Positions 33,226 through 43,409 of a stretch of DNA of 64,000 nt are shown here, piece after piece. Origin of the DNA: Streptococcus viridans (GTDB lineage: Bacteria > Bacillota > Bacilli > Lactobacillales > Streptococcaceae); the NCBI RefSeq assembly GCF_900636365.1, contig NZ_LR134266.1, forward strand, positions 1,377,501 to 1,441,500. Direction: 5' to 3'. A program made the position numbers and the translations under genes. The first letter of the stretch is position 1. Each line of letters begins with the position of its first letter. The notes below the pieces were generated by a model. The model was not told the origin of the DNA. It saw only the letters and a program-made list of their open reading frames with translations, and did not search any database.

Positions 33226-36200
33226 TTATTTTTCGTCTTCCTCTTTACGACGTCCAAGTGCTGCCAATCCTACAAGTCCTGCAACTAGTCCGAGTACAGT
33301 TGATCCGACAGATGTAGTTTCACCAGTATTTGGAAGTTGTTCTTTAGCTGGTGTTGACTCTACTGGTTTACCTGATGTTGGGTCCACTGGTTTACCTGGT
33401 GTTGGATTCACTGGTTTACCTGGTGTTGGATCCACTGGTTTACCTGGTGTTGGATCCACTGGTTTACCTGGTGTTGGATCCACTGGTTTACCTGGTGTTG
33501 GATCCACTGGCTTATCTGGTGTTGGATTCACTGGCTTGTCTGGAGTTGGCTCTACAGGTTTGTCTGGAGTTGGCTCTACTGGCTTATCTGGAGTTGGCTC
33601 TACTGGCTTATCTGGAGTTGGCTCTACTGGTTTATCTGGAGTTGGCTCTACAGGCTTATCTGGAGTTGGCTCTACAGGCTTGTCTGGAGTTGGCTCTACA
33701 GGTTTGTCTGGAGTTGGCTCTACAGGCTTGTCTGGAGTTGGTTCTACAGGTTTGTCTGGAGTTGGTTCTACAGGCTTGTCTGGAGTTGGTTCTACAGGCT
33801 TGTCTGGAGTTGGTTCTACAGGTTTGTCTGGAGTTGGTTCTACAGGTTTGTCTGGAGTTTCCTTCAGTTTGTATACATAAGTGACATTCTTATCGCCTTC
33901 AATCACTTTACCAGTTGTTGGGTCTGTTGACTTCAAGTGACCTTCTTTATCAACTTCACCTACTGTGTAGTTACCAGCTGGTACCAATTCGTAAGTCTTG
34001 CCTTCGAATTCAATCTCTTGTGGACGGTTGTCTACAACTGTGTCGTAGTCTTTGTCTACTGGTTGAGCTTTTTCGTCAGTAACATCTTCCTTGATTGTCT
34101 TGCCTTCTGTATCCACATAGTGAACATAGACGTTACCCTTAGGCTCAGCTGGGGTTTCCTTCACTTCTTTATAGACGTAAGTGATGGTTGATTTTGGTTT
34201 GTCAACTTTACCTTTAACTGGATCAGATGATTCCAAGTGTCCATCTTCATCAACTTTACCTACTGGGTAATCACCTTTCGGTACGATCTTATAGGTCTTA
34301 CCATCTGGTGTCTTGATAGTATTTGGTTTCTCACCTTCCTCAGTGGTGTTATATGGTGTGTCATATGGTGAGTTTGGTGTATCTTGACGAGGTTTTTCGA
34401 TTTCCTTACCATTTTCGTCTACGTATGTGATGATGACTTCACCCTTCTTAGGCTCAGCTGGAATTTCCTTCAGTTTGTATACATATGTGACATTCTTATC
34501 ACCTTCGATCACTTTACCTGTAGTAGGGTCTGTAGACTTGAGGTGACCTTGGTCATCCACTTCACCAACTGTGTAGTTACCCGCTGGTACCAATTCATAA
34601 GTCTTGCCTTCAAACTCAATCTCTTGTGGGCGGTTGTCTACCACTGTATCGTAGTCTTTGTCCACTGGTTGAGCTTCTTCGTCAGTCACATCTGACTTGA
34701 TGGTCTTACCTTCTGTATCTACATAGTGTACGTAGACGTTACCCTTAGGCTCAGCTGGGGTTTCCTTCACTTCTTTATAAACGTAAGTGATGATTGACTT
34801 AGGTTTGTCAACTTTACCTTTAATTGGATCAGATGTTTCCAAGTGTCCATCTTCGTCAACTTTACCTACTGGGTAGTCCCCTTTCGGTACGATCTTATAG
34901 GTCTTACCATCTGGTGTCTTGATAGTATTTGGTTTTTCACCTTCCTCAGTGGTGTTATATGGTGTGTCGTATGGAGAATTTGGTGTATCTTGACGAGGTT
35001 TTTCGATTTCCTTACCATTTTCGTCTACGTATGTGATGATGACTTCACCCTTCTTAGGCTCAGCTGGAGTTTCCTTCAGTTTGTATACATATGTGACATT
35101 CTTATCGCCTTCGATCACTTTACCTGTGGTAGGGTCTGTAGACTTGAGGTGACCTTGGTCATCTACTTCACCAACTGTATAGTTACCCGCTGGTACCAAT
35201 TCATAGGTCTTGCCTTCGAATTCAATCTCTTGTGGGCGGTTGTCTACCACTGTATCGTAGTCTTTGTCCACCGGTTGAGCTTCTTCGTCGGTCACATCTG
35301 ACTTGATGGTCTTGCCTTCTGTATCCACATAGTGAACATAGACGTTACCCTTAGGTTCAGCTGGAGTTTCTTTGAGTTTGTATACATATGTGACGTTCTT
35401 ATCGCCTTCGATCACTTTACCTGTAGTAGGGTCTGTAGACTTGAGGTGACCTTGGTCATCCACTTCACCAACTGTGTAGTTACCAGATGGTACCAATTCA
35501 TAAGTCTTGCCTTCAAATTCAATCTCTTGTGGACGGTTGTCTACCACTGTATCGTAGTCTTTGTCCACTGGTTGAGCTTCTTCATCGGTCACGTCTGACT
35601 TGATGGTCTTGCCTTCTGTATCCACATAGTGAACATAGACGTTACCCTTAGGTTCTTCTTTTTGTTTGTATACATACGTTACATTCTTATCGCCTTCGAT
35701 CACTTTACCTGTGGTAGGATCAGTAGACTTGAGGTGACCTTGGTCATCCACTTCACCTACTTTGTAGTTACCAGCTGGTACCAATTCATAGGTCTTACCT
35801 TCGAATTCAATCTCTTGTGGGCGGTTGTCTACTACTGTATCGTAGTCTTTGTCCACTGGTTGGGCTTCTTCATCGGTCACGTCTGACTTGATGGTCTTGC
35901 CTTCTGTATCCACATAGTGAACATAGACGTTACCCTTAGGTTCTTCTTTTTGTTTGTATACATACGTTACATTCTTATCGCCTTCGATGACTTTACCTGT
36001 GGTAGGATCAGTAGACTTGAGGTGACCTTGATCATCCACTTCACCTACTGTGTAGTTACCCGCTGCTACCAATTCATAGGTCTTACCTTCGAATTCAATC
36101 TCTTGTGGGCGGTTGTCTACTACTGTATCGTAGTCTTTGTCCACTGGTTGGGCATCTTCGTCGGTCACATCTGACTTGATTGTCTTGCCTTCTGTATCCA

Positions 36201-38565
36201 CATAGTGAACATAGACGTTACCCTTAGGTTCTTCTTTCAATTTGTAGATGTAGGTAATATTCTTATCTTCTTTAGCAACTTCTCCAGTTGTAGGGTCTGA
36301 AGACTTGAGGTGTCCTTGGTCATCTACTTCACCAACTGTGTAGTTACCTGCTGGTACCAATTCATAGGTTTTGCCAGCTTTTTCTATTGTTTGTGGGCGG
36401 TTGTCTTCAACTGTGTCATAGTGTTTGTTAACTGGCTGTTGATCTTCATCTTTTACTGAATCTTTGATAGTATTACCTTCAGTATCTTTATAGTGAACGA
36501 AGACATTTCCTTTTTCATCTGTTTTACGGTAGTAGTGCGTTACATCCGTAGAAATTTCTTTAATAGATGGAAGAGAATAGTTATTAAAGAATGATGGATA
36601 TCCAGACGCTTTATCCCCTGGTGTGTTCCCACCAATGATATTAGAAGTGTTGTTTCGAACAGGGTCTACATCCGCTGAGAATTGCGGTGAATCGGTAAAG
36701 GCATCCCCTGTAGCTTTATTGTACCAACCACTCAAGCGCACATTCCCATTTCCACCATCCGTATAAGTTGCTACTTTAAGATGGTATTTTCCATCCTTAC
36801 TGTCAACATATCCGACCTCTTTAGGTTCAGTTGCTGTTCCAGCAGGGGTTGGCTTGCCTCCTGGCTTAACAGGATCTGAGGTATACAATAGTGTATAGTT
36901 GGTTAAGTCAAGCGTATTTACATCTGTAGATGGATTATACGAGGCCACTTTTGATGGGTCTAAAGCGTACAATTTGACAACTGATGTACCGTCTTTATCG
37001 ACTTGCTCTACAATCCGTTTGACATAGTAGTGAGCACGTCCACCTTGGAGTTCTAGGTATTTAGCTCCGACACCGCCTAGAGAACCTGCCATATCCTTTT
37101 CAGCATCCGTACGTACGAACTCGTAGCCTTCAAATGAACGCGGATTAGATGCCTTGTAGTCCTGGCTTTCAATACCTGTCTGGCTGTAGGAAGCTAATTC
37201 TTCATTCGTACCTTCCACTTTATAGTGGGTAGTATGGGTTACTTTTTCAATTGGGATAACTGTTTGAACATTTGGTTTTGTTTCTCCAACATTTCCTGGT
37301 TTAACCGTATCACGAATTTGAAGAATGTGGTGTTTATATTTATCATCAGAAGTTGGACCAGCTTCACGGTTATTGGTCCAAGTTCCTAGAATTTGCGAAG
37401 ATTCCCCAGTAGTATAATCAAATTGAGGGGCATAAGTAGGATTTTCTTTCACCAAGGTGCTAAATTGGAACGTTGAATTGGCAGTCATATCCAATGCTTC
37501 CACTTCTTTACCCGTCGCTTTTTCTACTAAACGAGCATGAACTGTTGGCGTCTTTGTCGTTCCTACAGTAGAGCGATCTACTGAGAAGGTTACATAATAG
37601 CCACCATTGTTATAGGTAACACCACCTTGATTAGCTGCACCTTGCCAGTTTTGAAGATCCCAAATAGAATAAGTATAGCGATCTGCATTTGGATCCAATT
37701 GATAATTTGCATTGTTCCATGCTGGATCCTCAATTGAAGCTCCATTTGGTTCATCCATTATTGGAGAAACAGATGGTGCTGTCAGAGTAGTTGAAGTTGA
37801 AAGAGCATCCAACTGAGCAGAAACTGCTGGTGCGCCATTAACAGTTGTATTTCCTTTGAAACCTGCCGCCTTCAGGGTTACCATCATGTCATCTACTGAC
37901 TTGTTCAAGCGTTCTCGTTGTTCAGCATATGATTGTGGTTTTACTTCAGAATTGCTCGAAGCTTCTTTTGTTGGCAATTCAGCTTGAACTTTTGCAACAG
38001 CCTCTTTGATAGCAGCTTTCTGCTCTTCATTTTGATGGGTTGAAGCATATTTTTCTGCTATTTGATTCAATAAAGCTGCTTCAGAAGCATTTTGTTCCAA
38101 GATTGCTTTATCATCCGATGCTACAGCACTTTCGACCACTTCAGATGAGCTTGCTACTGAAGGTTTTGTTTCTGTAGCAGTTTCATTTTGAGGGGCTGAG
38201 ACTTCTTTAGAAGCTTCTTCAGTTAATGAAGCTGCTTCAGTTGAAACGGATGGAGCACTCACTGCTGTAGAGGAAGAAACTACTTCGTTTCCTACTTCAT
38301 CCGCAAAGGTAGTATTTGCAACTGTGGTAGCACTTAGAACTGCTGCTGCCACTACGATCCCTTTTAAGAGATGACGGCTCTTAGCAGAAACAGCATCTTC
38401 ACGCACCTCAGCTACAACTGTCTCTTCGACTTGACCACGAATCACTTTGAGCAAACCAAAGTTTGAAGTAGCTGCACGCAACCAATTCTTACCCGACTTG
38501 ATCAATTTGAAACGAGTCACTCGATCAGTTTCACGGAATTCTCCGTTTGAACGTTTAAAAATCAT
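33226..38565 (-). CDS. Large LPxTG-anchored MucBP-repeat adhesin with KxYKxGKxW-type signal
   Basis: A 1779-residue surface protein. The N-terminus has the motif KLIKSGKNW (20-28; Ile replaces Tyr of KxYKxGKxW), a hydrophobic core at 66-83 and probable cleavage after Ala88. Next come a Ser/Ala/Glu-rich region to about 215, a unique head (about 215-680) that I do not recognise, nine MucBP repeats (about 686-1568; seven of one type, two of a second type beginning [14 protein letters not shown]), about 21 Pro-rich eight-residue units of the TPDKPVEP type, LPNTG at 1744-1748, a membrane segment and a charged tail. MucBP domains bind mucin glycans, so oral adhesion is likely. AAGGAG is 6 nt before the ATG; earlier in-frame codons overlap it. 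Confidence 0.93.
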   Translation of the reverse strand: MIFKRSNGEFRETDRVTRFKLIKSGKNWLRAATSNFGLLKVIRGQVEETVVAEVREDAVSAKSRHLLKGIVVAAAVLSATTVANTTFADEVGNEVVSSSTAVSAPSVSTEAASLTEEASKEVSAPQNETATETKPSVASSSEVVESAVASDDKAILEQNASEAALLNQIAEKYASTHQNEEQKAAIKEAVAKVQAELPTKEASSNSEVKPQSYAEQRERLNKSVDDMMVTLKAAGFKGNTTVNGAPAVSAQLDALSTSTTLTAPSVSPIMDEPNGASIEDPAWNNANYQLDPNADRYTYSIWDLQNWQGAANQGGVTYNNGGYYVTFSVDRSTVGTTKTPTVHARLVEKATGKEVEALDMTANSTFQFSTLVKENPTYAPQFDYTTGESSQILGTWTNNREAGPTSDDKYKHHILQIRDTVKPGNVGETKPNVQTVIPIEKVTHTTHYKVEGTNEELASYSQTGIESQDYKASNPRSFEGYEFVRTDAEKDMAGSLGGVGAKYLELQGGRAHYYVKRIVEQVDKDGTSVVKLYALDPSKVASYNPSTDVNTLDLTNYTLLYTSDPVKPGGKPTPAGTATEPKEVGYVDSKDGKYHLKVATYTDGGNGNVRLSGWYNKATGDAFTDSPQFSADVDPVRNNTSNIIGGNTPGDKASGYPSFFNNYSLPSIKEISTDVTHYYRKTDEKGNVFVHYKDTEGNTIKDSVKDEDQQPVNKHYDTVEDNRPQTIEKAGKTYELVPAGNYTVGEVDDQGHLKSSDPTTGEVAKEDKNITYIYKLKEEPKGNVYVHYVDTEGKTIKSDVTDEDAQPVDKDYDTVVDNRPQEIEFEGKTYELVAAGNYTVGEVDDQGHLKSTDPTTGKVIEGDKNVTYVYKQKEEPKGNVYVHYVDTEGKTIKSDVTDEEAQPVDKDYDTVVDNRPQEIEFEGKTYELVPAGNYKVGEVDDQGHLKSTDPTTGKVIEGDKNVTYVYKQKEEPKGNVYVHYVDTEGKTIKSDVTDEEAQPVDKDYDTVVDNRPQEIEFEGKTYELVPSGNYTVGEVDDQGHLKSTDPTTGKVIEGDKNVTYVYKLKETPAEPKGNVYVHYVDTEGKTIKSDVTDEEAQPVDKDYDTVVDNRPQEIEFEGKTYELVPAGNYTVGEVDDQGHLKSTDPTTGKVIEGDKNVTYVYKLKETPAEPKKGEVIITYVDENGKEIEKPRQDTPNSPYDTPYNTTEEGEKPNTIKTPDGKTYKIVPKGDYPVGKVDEDGHLETSDPIKGKVDKPKSIITYVYKEVKETPAEPKGNVYVHYVDTEGKTIKSDVTDEEAQPVDKDYDTVVDNRPQEIEFEGKTYELVPAGNYTVGEVDDQGHLKSTDPTTGKVIEGDKNVTYVYKLKEIPAEPKKGEVIITYVDENGKEIEKPRQDTPNSPYDTPYNTTEEGEKPNTIKTPDGKTYKIVPKGDYPVGKVDEDGHLESSDPVKGKVDKPKSTITYVYKEVKETPAEPKGNVYVHYVDTEGKTIKEDVTDEKAQPVDKDYDTVVDNRPQEIEFEGKTYELVPAGNYTVGEVDKEGHLKSTDPTTGKVIEGDKNVTYVYKLKETPDKPVEPTPDKPVEPTPDKPVEPTPDKPVEPTPDKPVEPTPDKPVEPTPDKPVEPTPDKPVEPTPDKPVEPTPDKPVEPTPDKPVEPTPDKPVEPTPDKPVEPTPDKPVNPTPDKPVDPTPGKPVDPTPGKPVDPTPGKPVDPTPGKPVNPTPGKPVDPTSGKPVESTPAKEQLPNTGETTSVGSTVLGLVAGLVGLAALGRRKEEDEK
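33360..33862 (-). repeat. 24-bp tandem repeats encoding [12 protein letters not shown] units
   Basis: About 21 direct 24-bp units in frame with the adhesin. Proximal units (next to the MucBP domains) encode PDKPVEP; the distal ones encode PGKPVDP. Many are identical at the DNA level. The Pro-rich rod carries the adhesive head through the wall. Copy number is expected to vary between strains. Confidence 0.9.
33863..36510 (-). repeat. MucBP tandem repeats (nine units; 288-bp type most common)
   Basis: Seven units encode a domain beginning [16 protein letters not shown] and two encode a domain beginning [16 protein letters not shown], in the order A-A-A-A-A-B-A-B-A from the N-terminus. The near-identical central A units have a 288-bp period (for example boundaries near 35643, 35931 and 36219). 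DNA identity is high enough for recombination between units. Confidence 0.9.
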
Positions 38566-38596
38566 TTGATTCTCCTTTTTTTTGTTTTTCAACTAT

Positions 38597-38634
38597 ATTA
38601 TACCCTTTTCCTGTACTTATGCAAGCGTTTTAAT
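38597..38634 (-). promoter_or_regulatory. CcpA-type promoter of the MucBP adhesin
   Basis: TTGCAT (38619-38624) and TATAAT (38597-38602), 16-bp spacing, minus strand. The cre-like site at 38620-38634 (minus strand ATTAAAACGCTTGCA) has one mismatch to WTGNAANCGNWNNCW and overlaps the -35 box, as at the dipeptidase genes. Confidence 0.75.
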
Positions 38635-38684
38635 ATCTATCGAATTTATCATCAAGTTAGAACCTTCTAAATCATTCAAACGAA

Positions 38685-38710
38685 CAAAAAAGCTACCCGA
38701 AGGTAGCTTT
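38685..38710 (-). terminator. Terminator of rplKA
   Basis: Nine-bp stem AAAGCTACC/GGTAGCTTT with a TTCG tetraloop, then a T run on the minus strand, 10 bp behind rplA. Confidence 0.92.
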
Positions 38711-38719
38711 GATTTCTAA

Positions 38720-39409
38720 TTAAAGTGAGTTAACATCCACTTTGATACCAGGACCTTGAGTTGTAGTCAAAGTCAAGCTAGTTACGTAAGTACCTTTAGC
38801 TGTAGCTGGTTTTGCTTTTTGGATAACATCGTTGAAAGCTTTGAAGTTTTCAACCAATTTATCAGCGTCAAATGACACTTTACCGATGATGGCTTGAACG
38901 ATACCTGCACGGTCTGCACGGTAAGTGATTTTACCACCTTTAGACTCTTCAACTGCTTTTGCAACATCCATTGTTACAGTACCAGTTTTAGGGTTTGGCA
39001 TCAAGTTACGTGGTCCAAGGACACGTCCAAGACGTCCAACAAGAGCCATCATGTCAGGTGTAGCGATAACTACATCGAAGTCCAACCAACCATCGTTGAT
39101 TTTCGCAACAAGGTCATCTTCACCTACGAAGTCTGCACCAGCTGCTTTTGCTTCTTCAGCTTTTGCACCACGTGCAAATACAAGAACGCGAGCAGTTTTA
39201 CCAGTTCCGTTTGGCAATACCATTGCACCACGGATTTGTTGGTCAGCTTTTTTCACGTCGATGTTCAAGTTGTAAGCAACTTCTACAGTTGCGTCAAATT
39301 TTGCAAAGTTAGTTTCTTTTGCAAGAGCTACAGCTTCTTCTACGCTGTATGCTTTTGTGCTGTCGATTTTTTCAAGTGCAGCACGAAGTTGTTTGCTTTT
39401 TTTAGCCAT
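38720..39409 (-). CDS. rplA: 50S ribosomal protein L1
   Basis: A 229-residue protein of normal length that forms the L1 stalk and assists release of deacylated tRNA. Blocks present: [30 protein letters not shown] (about 68) and [17 protein letters not shown] (about 165). L1 also represses its own operon by binding mRNA. AAGGAG stands 9 nt before the ATG. A L1-type motif lies in the spacer behind rplK. Confidence 0.98.
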   Translation of the reverse strand: MAKKSKQLRAALEKIDSTKAYSVEEAVALAKETNFAKFDATVEVAYNLNIDVKKADQQIRGAMVLPNGTGKTARVLVFARGAKAEEAKAAGADFVGEDDLVAKINDGWLDFDVVIATPDMMALVGRLGRVLGPRNLMPNPKTGTVTMDVAKAVEESKGGKITYRADRAGIVQAIIGKVSFDADKLVENFKAFNDVIQKAKPATAKGTYVTSLTLTTTQGPGIKVDVNSL

Positions 39410-39429
39410 TTTATCTTTCTCCTTGTAAT

Positions 39430-39456
39430 GTGGTCATATCGATTTTCATCTCCCAC
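39430..39456 (-). promoter_or_regulatory. Possible L1-binding site before rplA
   Basis: On the minus strand GTGGGAGATGAAAATCG...GACCAC forms a stem GTGG/CCAC around the conserved-looking GGGAGATGAAAA stretch, 20 nt before rplA. It is close to the motif before rplK and to the L1 target in 23S rRNA. Confidence 0.45.
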
Positions 39457-39506
39457 GTCACTCGTCTCATGATCAAGTGTATTGCGGGCAAATAGGATTG
39501 TTACAA

Positions 39507-39932
39507 TTAGTCAGTAACAGTGAATCCCATAGAACGAGCAGTACCTTCGATCATACGCATTGCAGACTCAATGTTTGCAGCGTTCAAATCTGGCATCTTA
39601 GTTTCAGCAATTTCTTGTACTTGTGCACGAGTAACTGTTGCAACTTTCGTTTTGTTAGGTGTACCTGATCCTTTTTCAACACCTGCAGCTTTTTTCAAAA
39701 GAACAGCAGCTGGTGGTGTTTTTGTAACGAAATCAAATGATTTATCTTCATAAACAGTGATCACAACTGGGATAATCATACCAGCTTGGTCAGCTGTACG
39801 AGCGTTAAACTCTTTAGTGAATCCCATGATGTTGATACCTGCTTGACCAAGTGCTGGTCCAACCGGTGGAGCTGGAGTAGCTTTACCAGCAGGGATTTGC
39901 AATTTTACAAGTTTTTCGACTTTTTTAGCCAT
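39507..39932 (-). CDS. rplK: 50S ribosomal protein L11
   Basis: A 141-residue protein: N-terminal domain with [20 protein letters not shown] and C-terminal 23S-binding domain with [14 protein letters not shown]. It forms the GTPase-associated centre and is the site of thiostrepton action and RelA activation. AAAGGAGG lies 8 nt before the ATG. It is the first gene of the rplKA operon, behind a strong promoter and a L1-type leader. Confidence 0.98.
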   Translation of the reverse strand: MAKKVEKLVKLQIPAGKATPAPPVGPALGQAGINIMGFTKEFNARTADQAGMIIPVVITVYEDKSFDFVTKTPPAAVLLKKAAGVEKGSGTPNKTKVATVTRAQVQEIAETKMPDLNAANIESAMRMIEGTARSMGFTVTD

Positions 39933-39949
39933 TTCTTAAATCCTCCTTT

Positions 39950-39986
39950 GTGGTTTTGGCGGTAATTACAGATTTTTACCTCCCAC
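39950..39986 (-). promoter_or_regulatory. Possible L1-binding leader element before rplK
   Basis: On the minus strand GTGGGAGGTAAAAATC is closed by ACCAC to a stem with an internal loop, preceded by a small GTATGC/GCATAC hairpin (39990-40006). L1 autoregulation through such leaders is known in Firmicutes. Confidence 0.55.
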
Positions 39987-40011
39987 AAGTATGCTCTGCG
40001 CATACCTTTCT

Positions 40012-40039
40012 ATTATACACTATTTTCTTCCGAATGCAA
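40012..40039 (-). promoter_or_regulatory. Promoter of rplKA
   Basis: TTGCAT (40034-40039) and TATAAT (40012-40017), 16-bp spacing, minus strand. Confidence 0.8.
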
Positions 40040-40093
40040 GAAAAAATTTCATTTCCATCACACTTTTTTTTACTTTTGTGATAAAATGGAGGT

Positions 40094-40438
40094 ATGTTAA
40101 TAAAAGTTGCTTCCCTTGTATTTATTTTTTTGACCCTGATTCTCAGTGGGATTATTATTCGAGTCTTTAAACTGCGACGTTATGGCTTGAATTTTGCCGA
40201 CCTGGCTTTTCCTCTTTTTGCGCTAGAATACTATTTAATTTCAGATGCGGCTTACTATCATAATTTGTTGCCACAATTGTTATTGGCCTTGTCCCTTTTA
40301 GCTATTGGCTTAACCATTTATTTTTTGAAAAAGAGACGTAGTTTTTACTATCCGAAATTTTTTAAGTACTTTTGGCGAGCAGGCTTCCTCACTACCTTCT
40401 TCCTTTACCTCATTATGACGATCAGTCTCTTCATCTGA
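40094..40438 (+). CDS. DUF3397 family membrane protein
   Basis: A 114-residue protein with four hydrophobic segments (about 3-24, 38-54, 60-77, 95-113) and basic loops (KLRRYG, KKRRSFYYPKFFKYFW). It fits the DUF3397 family of small Firmicute membrane proteins of unknown function. GGAGG is only 1 nt from the ATG, and an extended -10 box (TGATAAAAT at 40079-40087) would start transcription at about the ATG itself, so the mRNA may be leaderless. It is divergent from rplKA. Confidence 0.8.
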   Translation: MLIKVASLVFIFLTLILSGIIIRVFKLRRYGLNFADLAFPLFALEYYLISDAAYYHNLLPQLLLALSLLAIGLTIYFLKKRRSFYYPKFFKYFWRAGFLTTFFLYLIMTISLFI

Positions 40439-40452
40439 TCTATAGCAACAAT

Positions 40453-40490
40453 AAAACGGTATGAACTAAAATCATAGTTCATACCGTTTT
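40453..40490 (+). terminator. Bidirectional terminator between the DUF3397 and P-type ATPase genes
   Basis: Fifteen-bp stem AAAACGGTATGAACT/AGTTCATACCGTTTT with an 8-nt loop; T-rich on both strands and placed between convergent genes. Confidence 0.9.
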
Positions 40491-40491
40491 T

Positions 40492-42837
40492 CTATTTGTT
40501 TCTGGACTTATGCAGATGGGTCACTAAGGAATAAATAAGACGATTCATCAACCATAAGACTCCTTCCATGATCAGTCCTAGGACAAGGGTCATGATCCAG
40601 CCAGTCAGATGAAGATGGCTGAGATTAAAAATGGGAGAAAATACAAAAACCGACAGGCAAAATCCAGCTATATTCAGAAGGATGATGCCCAATTTTACAT
40701 GATTAAAGGGAAGGCTGAGTTGGTACACTTTTGTAAAGCCAATCAATGCCAGCAAGTAGATAGAGATGGTCGAAATTTCTCCCTGACTTAATGCAAGGAA
40801 AGGACCCAGAACCACAAGGAAAAGGACTGATATGAGATTGGTCAAGGCAGCTGGAAGAGCTTGCTCTATCACGGTTTCAATAAAGTCTCCTTCTATCCGG
40901 GCACAATTCTTCTCCAAGGCCAGCAAGAAACCGGGGATTCCAATGGTAAATCCACTGATCAAGGACATCTGAGAAGCCTGGATGGGATAGGTGAAACTAA
41001 AGAGAATAGCCAAAATAGCCAATAAAATTGAAAAAATATTCTTGACCAAAAAGAGACTCGCAGAACGTTGAATATTGTTGACCACTCGGCGACCTTCATC
41101 CACAATAGATGGCATGTGAGAAAAGTCCGAATCTAAAAGCACAACCTGGGCCACCTTTTTGGTCGCATCATGTCCCGTATTCATGGCAATACTACAATCT
41201 GCCTTTTTCATAGCGAGGATATCATTGACCCCATCTCCTGTCATGCCAACCTTATGACCATCCGCCTGCAAGCTCTCTATGAGAATTTGTTTTTGTTCTG
41301 GACTAACTCGTCCAAATACGGTGTAGGTCCGTGCTGCATCTACTACCTCCTCACGCGTCTTGAGCTGACTAGCATCTACCACTTGATCCGCATGAGGAAT
41401 ATTTGCTTTCTGAGCAACGGCAGCAACTGTAACAGGATGATCCCCTGAAATAACCTTGATGGTCACCCCTTGTTTTTGGAAATAGGCGAAGGTTTCAGGA
41501 GCAGTCGACCGAACAGGATTCTCCAAGACTATGGCTAGAAGGGGAAGGACTGGAGCTTCTATTACTTCCGTCAGCTGTTCACCCTGGTAATGCCCCAAAA
41601 TAAGGACACGCGCTCCTCGTTCAACCTCTCGTTGCCACACTTCTTGGTAAGCATCGAGATCATCTCTGAGCAAAACATCCGGTGCTCCTAATAGGTAGAT
41701 CCCTTCTTGGAACTGAAGGCCCCCAAATTTCTTCTTAGATGAAAAAGGAAGACGATCTTGAACGGGCCATACTTGGGTGGGGTGGACGGAGTGAGACTTG
41801 CGAATGGCCGTAATGGTATCATTCTGATCTTCACTTGCCTGAAGGTATTGACTTAATATTTCTTTGCCTTCTTTTTCAGCTAGCGCCAGAGGGAGGAACT
41901 CACTCACCTGCATCCTGTGTTCGGTAATGGTCCCCGTCTTGTCTAGGCAGAGGACGTCTATACGGGATAGGGTTTCAATTCCCTTCATACTGTTGAGTAG
42001 GACCTTTTGAAGGGCTAAACGGGTTGCTCCTAGCACCAAGGCCAGAGTCATTAAGAGGTAGAGTCCCTCTGGGATCATCCCAATGATGGCACCGACCATA
42101 GAGGTGATGCTAACTTTGAGGGATTCTTGATTTCCTAGATAACTCTGCAAGAACAAGAGCAAGCCAATCGGGATGAGAATCATTCCGATCATTCGGACAA
42201 GGCCGTCCACTGCATGAACCATTTCAGATTCTTCGTGTCCCTTGACTTTCTTGGCTGAGAGACTCAGCTGATTAATATAAGACGCATCTCCTACTTGTTC
42301 CAAGACGGCAACTGCCTGGCCTGAAATGACAAAACTTCCTGACATGAGTTTCTGATTCTCACCTTTAGGGATTTCATCTGCTTCACCTGTTAATTGAGAC
42401 TCATCGACCATGATCGAACCGTCTAGAACTTTGGCATCTGCATAGATCTGATCCCCTGCTTGGAACAAGACGACATCCCCCTCTACCACCTGGTCGACAG
42501 AAAGGTCCAGTCGTTCTCCCTCACGAATCACTCGAGCTTTCTCCACTTGAAGAAGGCGCATCTTATTCAAAATCCGACGAGACCGCAATTCTTGAACAAT
42601 CCCAATCAAGGAGTTAACGACGACAATAGGAACAAATAACATATTGTTCCAAGACCGTACTAGTACCAATAAGATAGCTAAAATACCAAAGACCAGGTTG
42701 AAATAAGTAAAGACATTTGAATAAACAATCTCTCTCGTCGACTTTTCAGCCGTGATGGTCACTCGATTTTGTTTTCCTTGTCTGATTCGGCTTTGGACTT
42801 GCTCATTCGTTAGCCCGCTATATCGCTTCTCTTCCAT
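40492..42837 (-). CDS. P-type cation-transporting ATPase (CtpE-like)
   Basis: A 781-residue P-type ATPase with two N-terminal membrane segments, an actuator domain with LTGEADE (about 150), a membrane segment with MIPEGLYLL (about 255-265), the phosphorylation site DKTGTIT (Asp about 298), the hinge TGDGVNDILAMKKADC (about 535) and a six-segment C-terminal bundle. The PEGL motif and layout resemble mycobacterial CtpE, a calcium importer, so Ca2+ or another divalent ion is likely, not proven. The start has only a weak GAAAGAAG site. It has no partner gene. Confidence 0.88.
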   Translation of the reverse strand: MEEKRYSGLTNEQVQSRIRQGKQNRVTITAEKSTREIVYSNVFTYFNLVFGILAILLVLVRSWNNMLFVPIVVVNSLIGIVQELRSRRILNKMRLLQVEKARVIREGERLDLSVDQVVEGDVVLFQAGDQIYADAKVLDGSIMVDESQLTGEADEIPKGENQKLMSGSFVISGQAVAVLEQVGDASYINQLSLSAKKVKGHEESEMVHAVDGLVRMIGMILIPIGLLLFLQSYLGNQESLKVSITSMVGAIIGMIPEGLYLLMTLALVLGATRLALQKVLLNSMKGIETLSRIDVLCLDKTGTITEHRMQVSEFLPLALAEKEGKEILSQYLQASEDQNDTITAIRKSHSVHPTQVWPVQDRLPFSSKKKFGGLQFQEGIYLLGAPDVLLRDDLDAYQEVWQREVERGARVLILGHYQGEQLTEVIEAPVLPLLAIVLENPVRSTAPETFAYFQKQGVTIKVISGDHPVTVAAVAQKANIPHADQVVDASQLKTREEVVDAARTYTVFGRVSPEQKQILIESLQADGHKVGMTGDGVNDILAMKKADCSIAMNTGHDATKKVAQVVLLDSDFSHMPSIVDEGRRVVNNIQRSASLFLVKNIFSILLAILAILFSFTYPIQASQMSLISGFTIGIPGFLLALEKNCARIEGDFIETVIEQALPAALTNLISVLFLVVLGPFLALSQGEISTISIYLLALIGFTKVYQLSLPFNHVKLGIILLNIAGFCLSVFVFSPIFNLSHLHLTGWIMTLVLGLIMEGVLWLMNRLIYSLVTHLHKSRNK

Positions 42838-42921
42838 ATATACTTCTTTCTTTTATCTATATCCAGTTTAGCAAAAAGGCTGTCTTCTTGCTTGGGACTA
42901 GAGACCGAAGATTTTTTATAC

Positions 42922-43308
42922 CTACTCGTGGAGTTCCAGAGGCAAGCCATCTGGATCAAAGAAGAAGGCCATTTTGCGCCCATCAAAATCATCCACTCGT
43001 AGCTCTGTATGAGGGATCCCTAATTGGTCAAACTCTACTAAACAGGCTTGAACATCTTCTACTCGAAAAGCCAGATGACGAAGGCCTGTATGCTCTGGAT
43101 GAGGGAGAAAGGGTCTCTTGGGGGCATCTGGTTTGATAAATATTTCCAAGGTCAGGTTTCCCTTTCGAATGTTAAAGAGAATATCCTGCTTTTCTGGTCG
43201 ATGGTGTTCGTCTAAAGGTTCAAAGCCTAACTTATCTACATAGAATTCTCTGGTTTTGTCATAATCGTGGCCAATAATGGCAATGTGGTGAATGGTATCG
43301 AGATGCAT
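42922..43308 (-). CDS. VOC-family protein (glyoxalase/dioxygenase superfamily)
   Basis: A 128-residue single-module VOC protein. The metal-site residues H8, E55, H78 and E126 are all in place, in HHIAI, TLEIF, LRHLAF and LPLELHE. It resembles the YaeR/GloA2 group, whose substrate is uncertain; lactoylglutathione lyase activity is doubtful because streptococci make little or no glyoxalase substrate unless they take up glutathione. AAAGGA stands 6 nt before the ATG. It lies between ftsK and the P-type ATPase gene. Confidence 0.85.
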   Translation of the reverse strand: MHLDTIHHIAIIGHDYDKTREFYVDKLGFEPLDEHHRPEKQDILFNIRKGNLTLEIFIKPDAPKRPFLPHPEHTGLRHLAFRVEDVQACLVEFDQLGIPHTELRVDDFDGRKMAFFFDPDGLPLELHE

Positions 43309-43337
43309 CTGCTGTCCTTTTCTTTTTTATCGTAAAC

Positions 43338-43367
43338 AAAACCTGCCCCTTGTACAGGCAGGTTTTT
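43338..43367 (-). terminator. Terminator of ftsK
   Basis: Stem AAAACCTGCC/GGCAGGTTTT with a 9-nt loop, 42 bp behind the ftsK stop codon; T-rich on both sides. Confidence 0.8.
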
Positions 43368-43409
43368 GCTATTGTCAAATATCTCATTCCTTCTTCATCT
43401 AAAGAAAGA

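Noticed and set aside
33360..33862. Possible CRISPR array
   Set aside because: The 24-bp units are directly contiguous with no unique spacers and encode a protein repeat in frame.
33185..33884. Two long plus-strand ORFs of repeated Gly-Val-Gly-Ser and Leu-Val-Tyr units
   Set aside because: They are antisense readings of the 24-bp tandem repeats of the adhesin. Open frames arise in all phases because the unit is a multiple of three and lacks stops. No ribosome site is present.
34384..36174. Series of plus-strand ORFs spaced about 288 bp within the adhesin repeats
   Set aside because: Each is the antisense shadow of one MucBP repeat; the periodicity is that of the repeats themselves.
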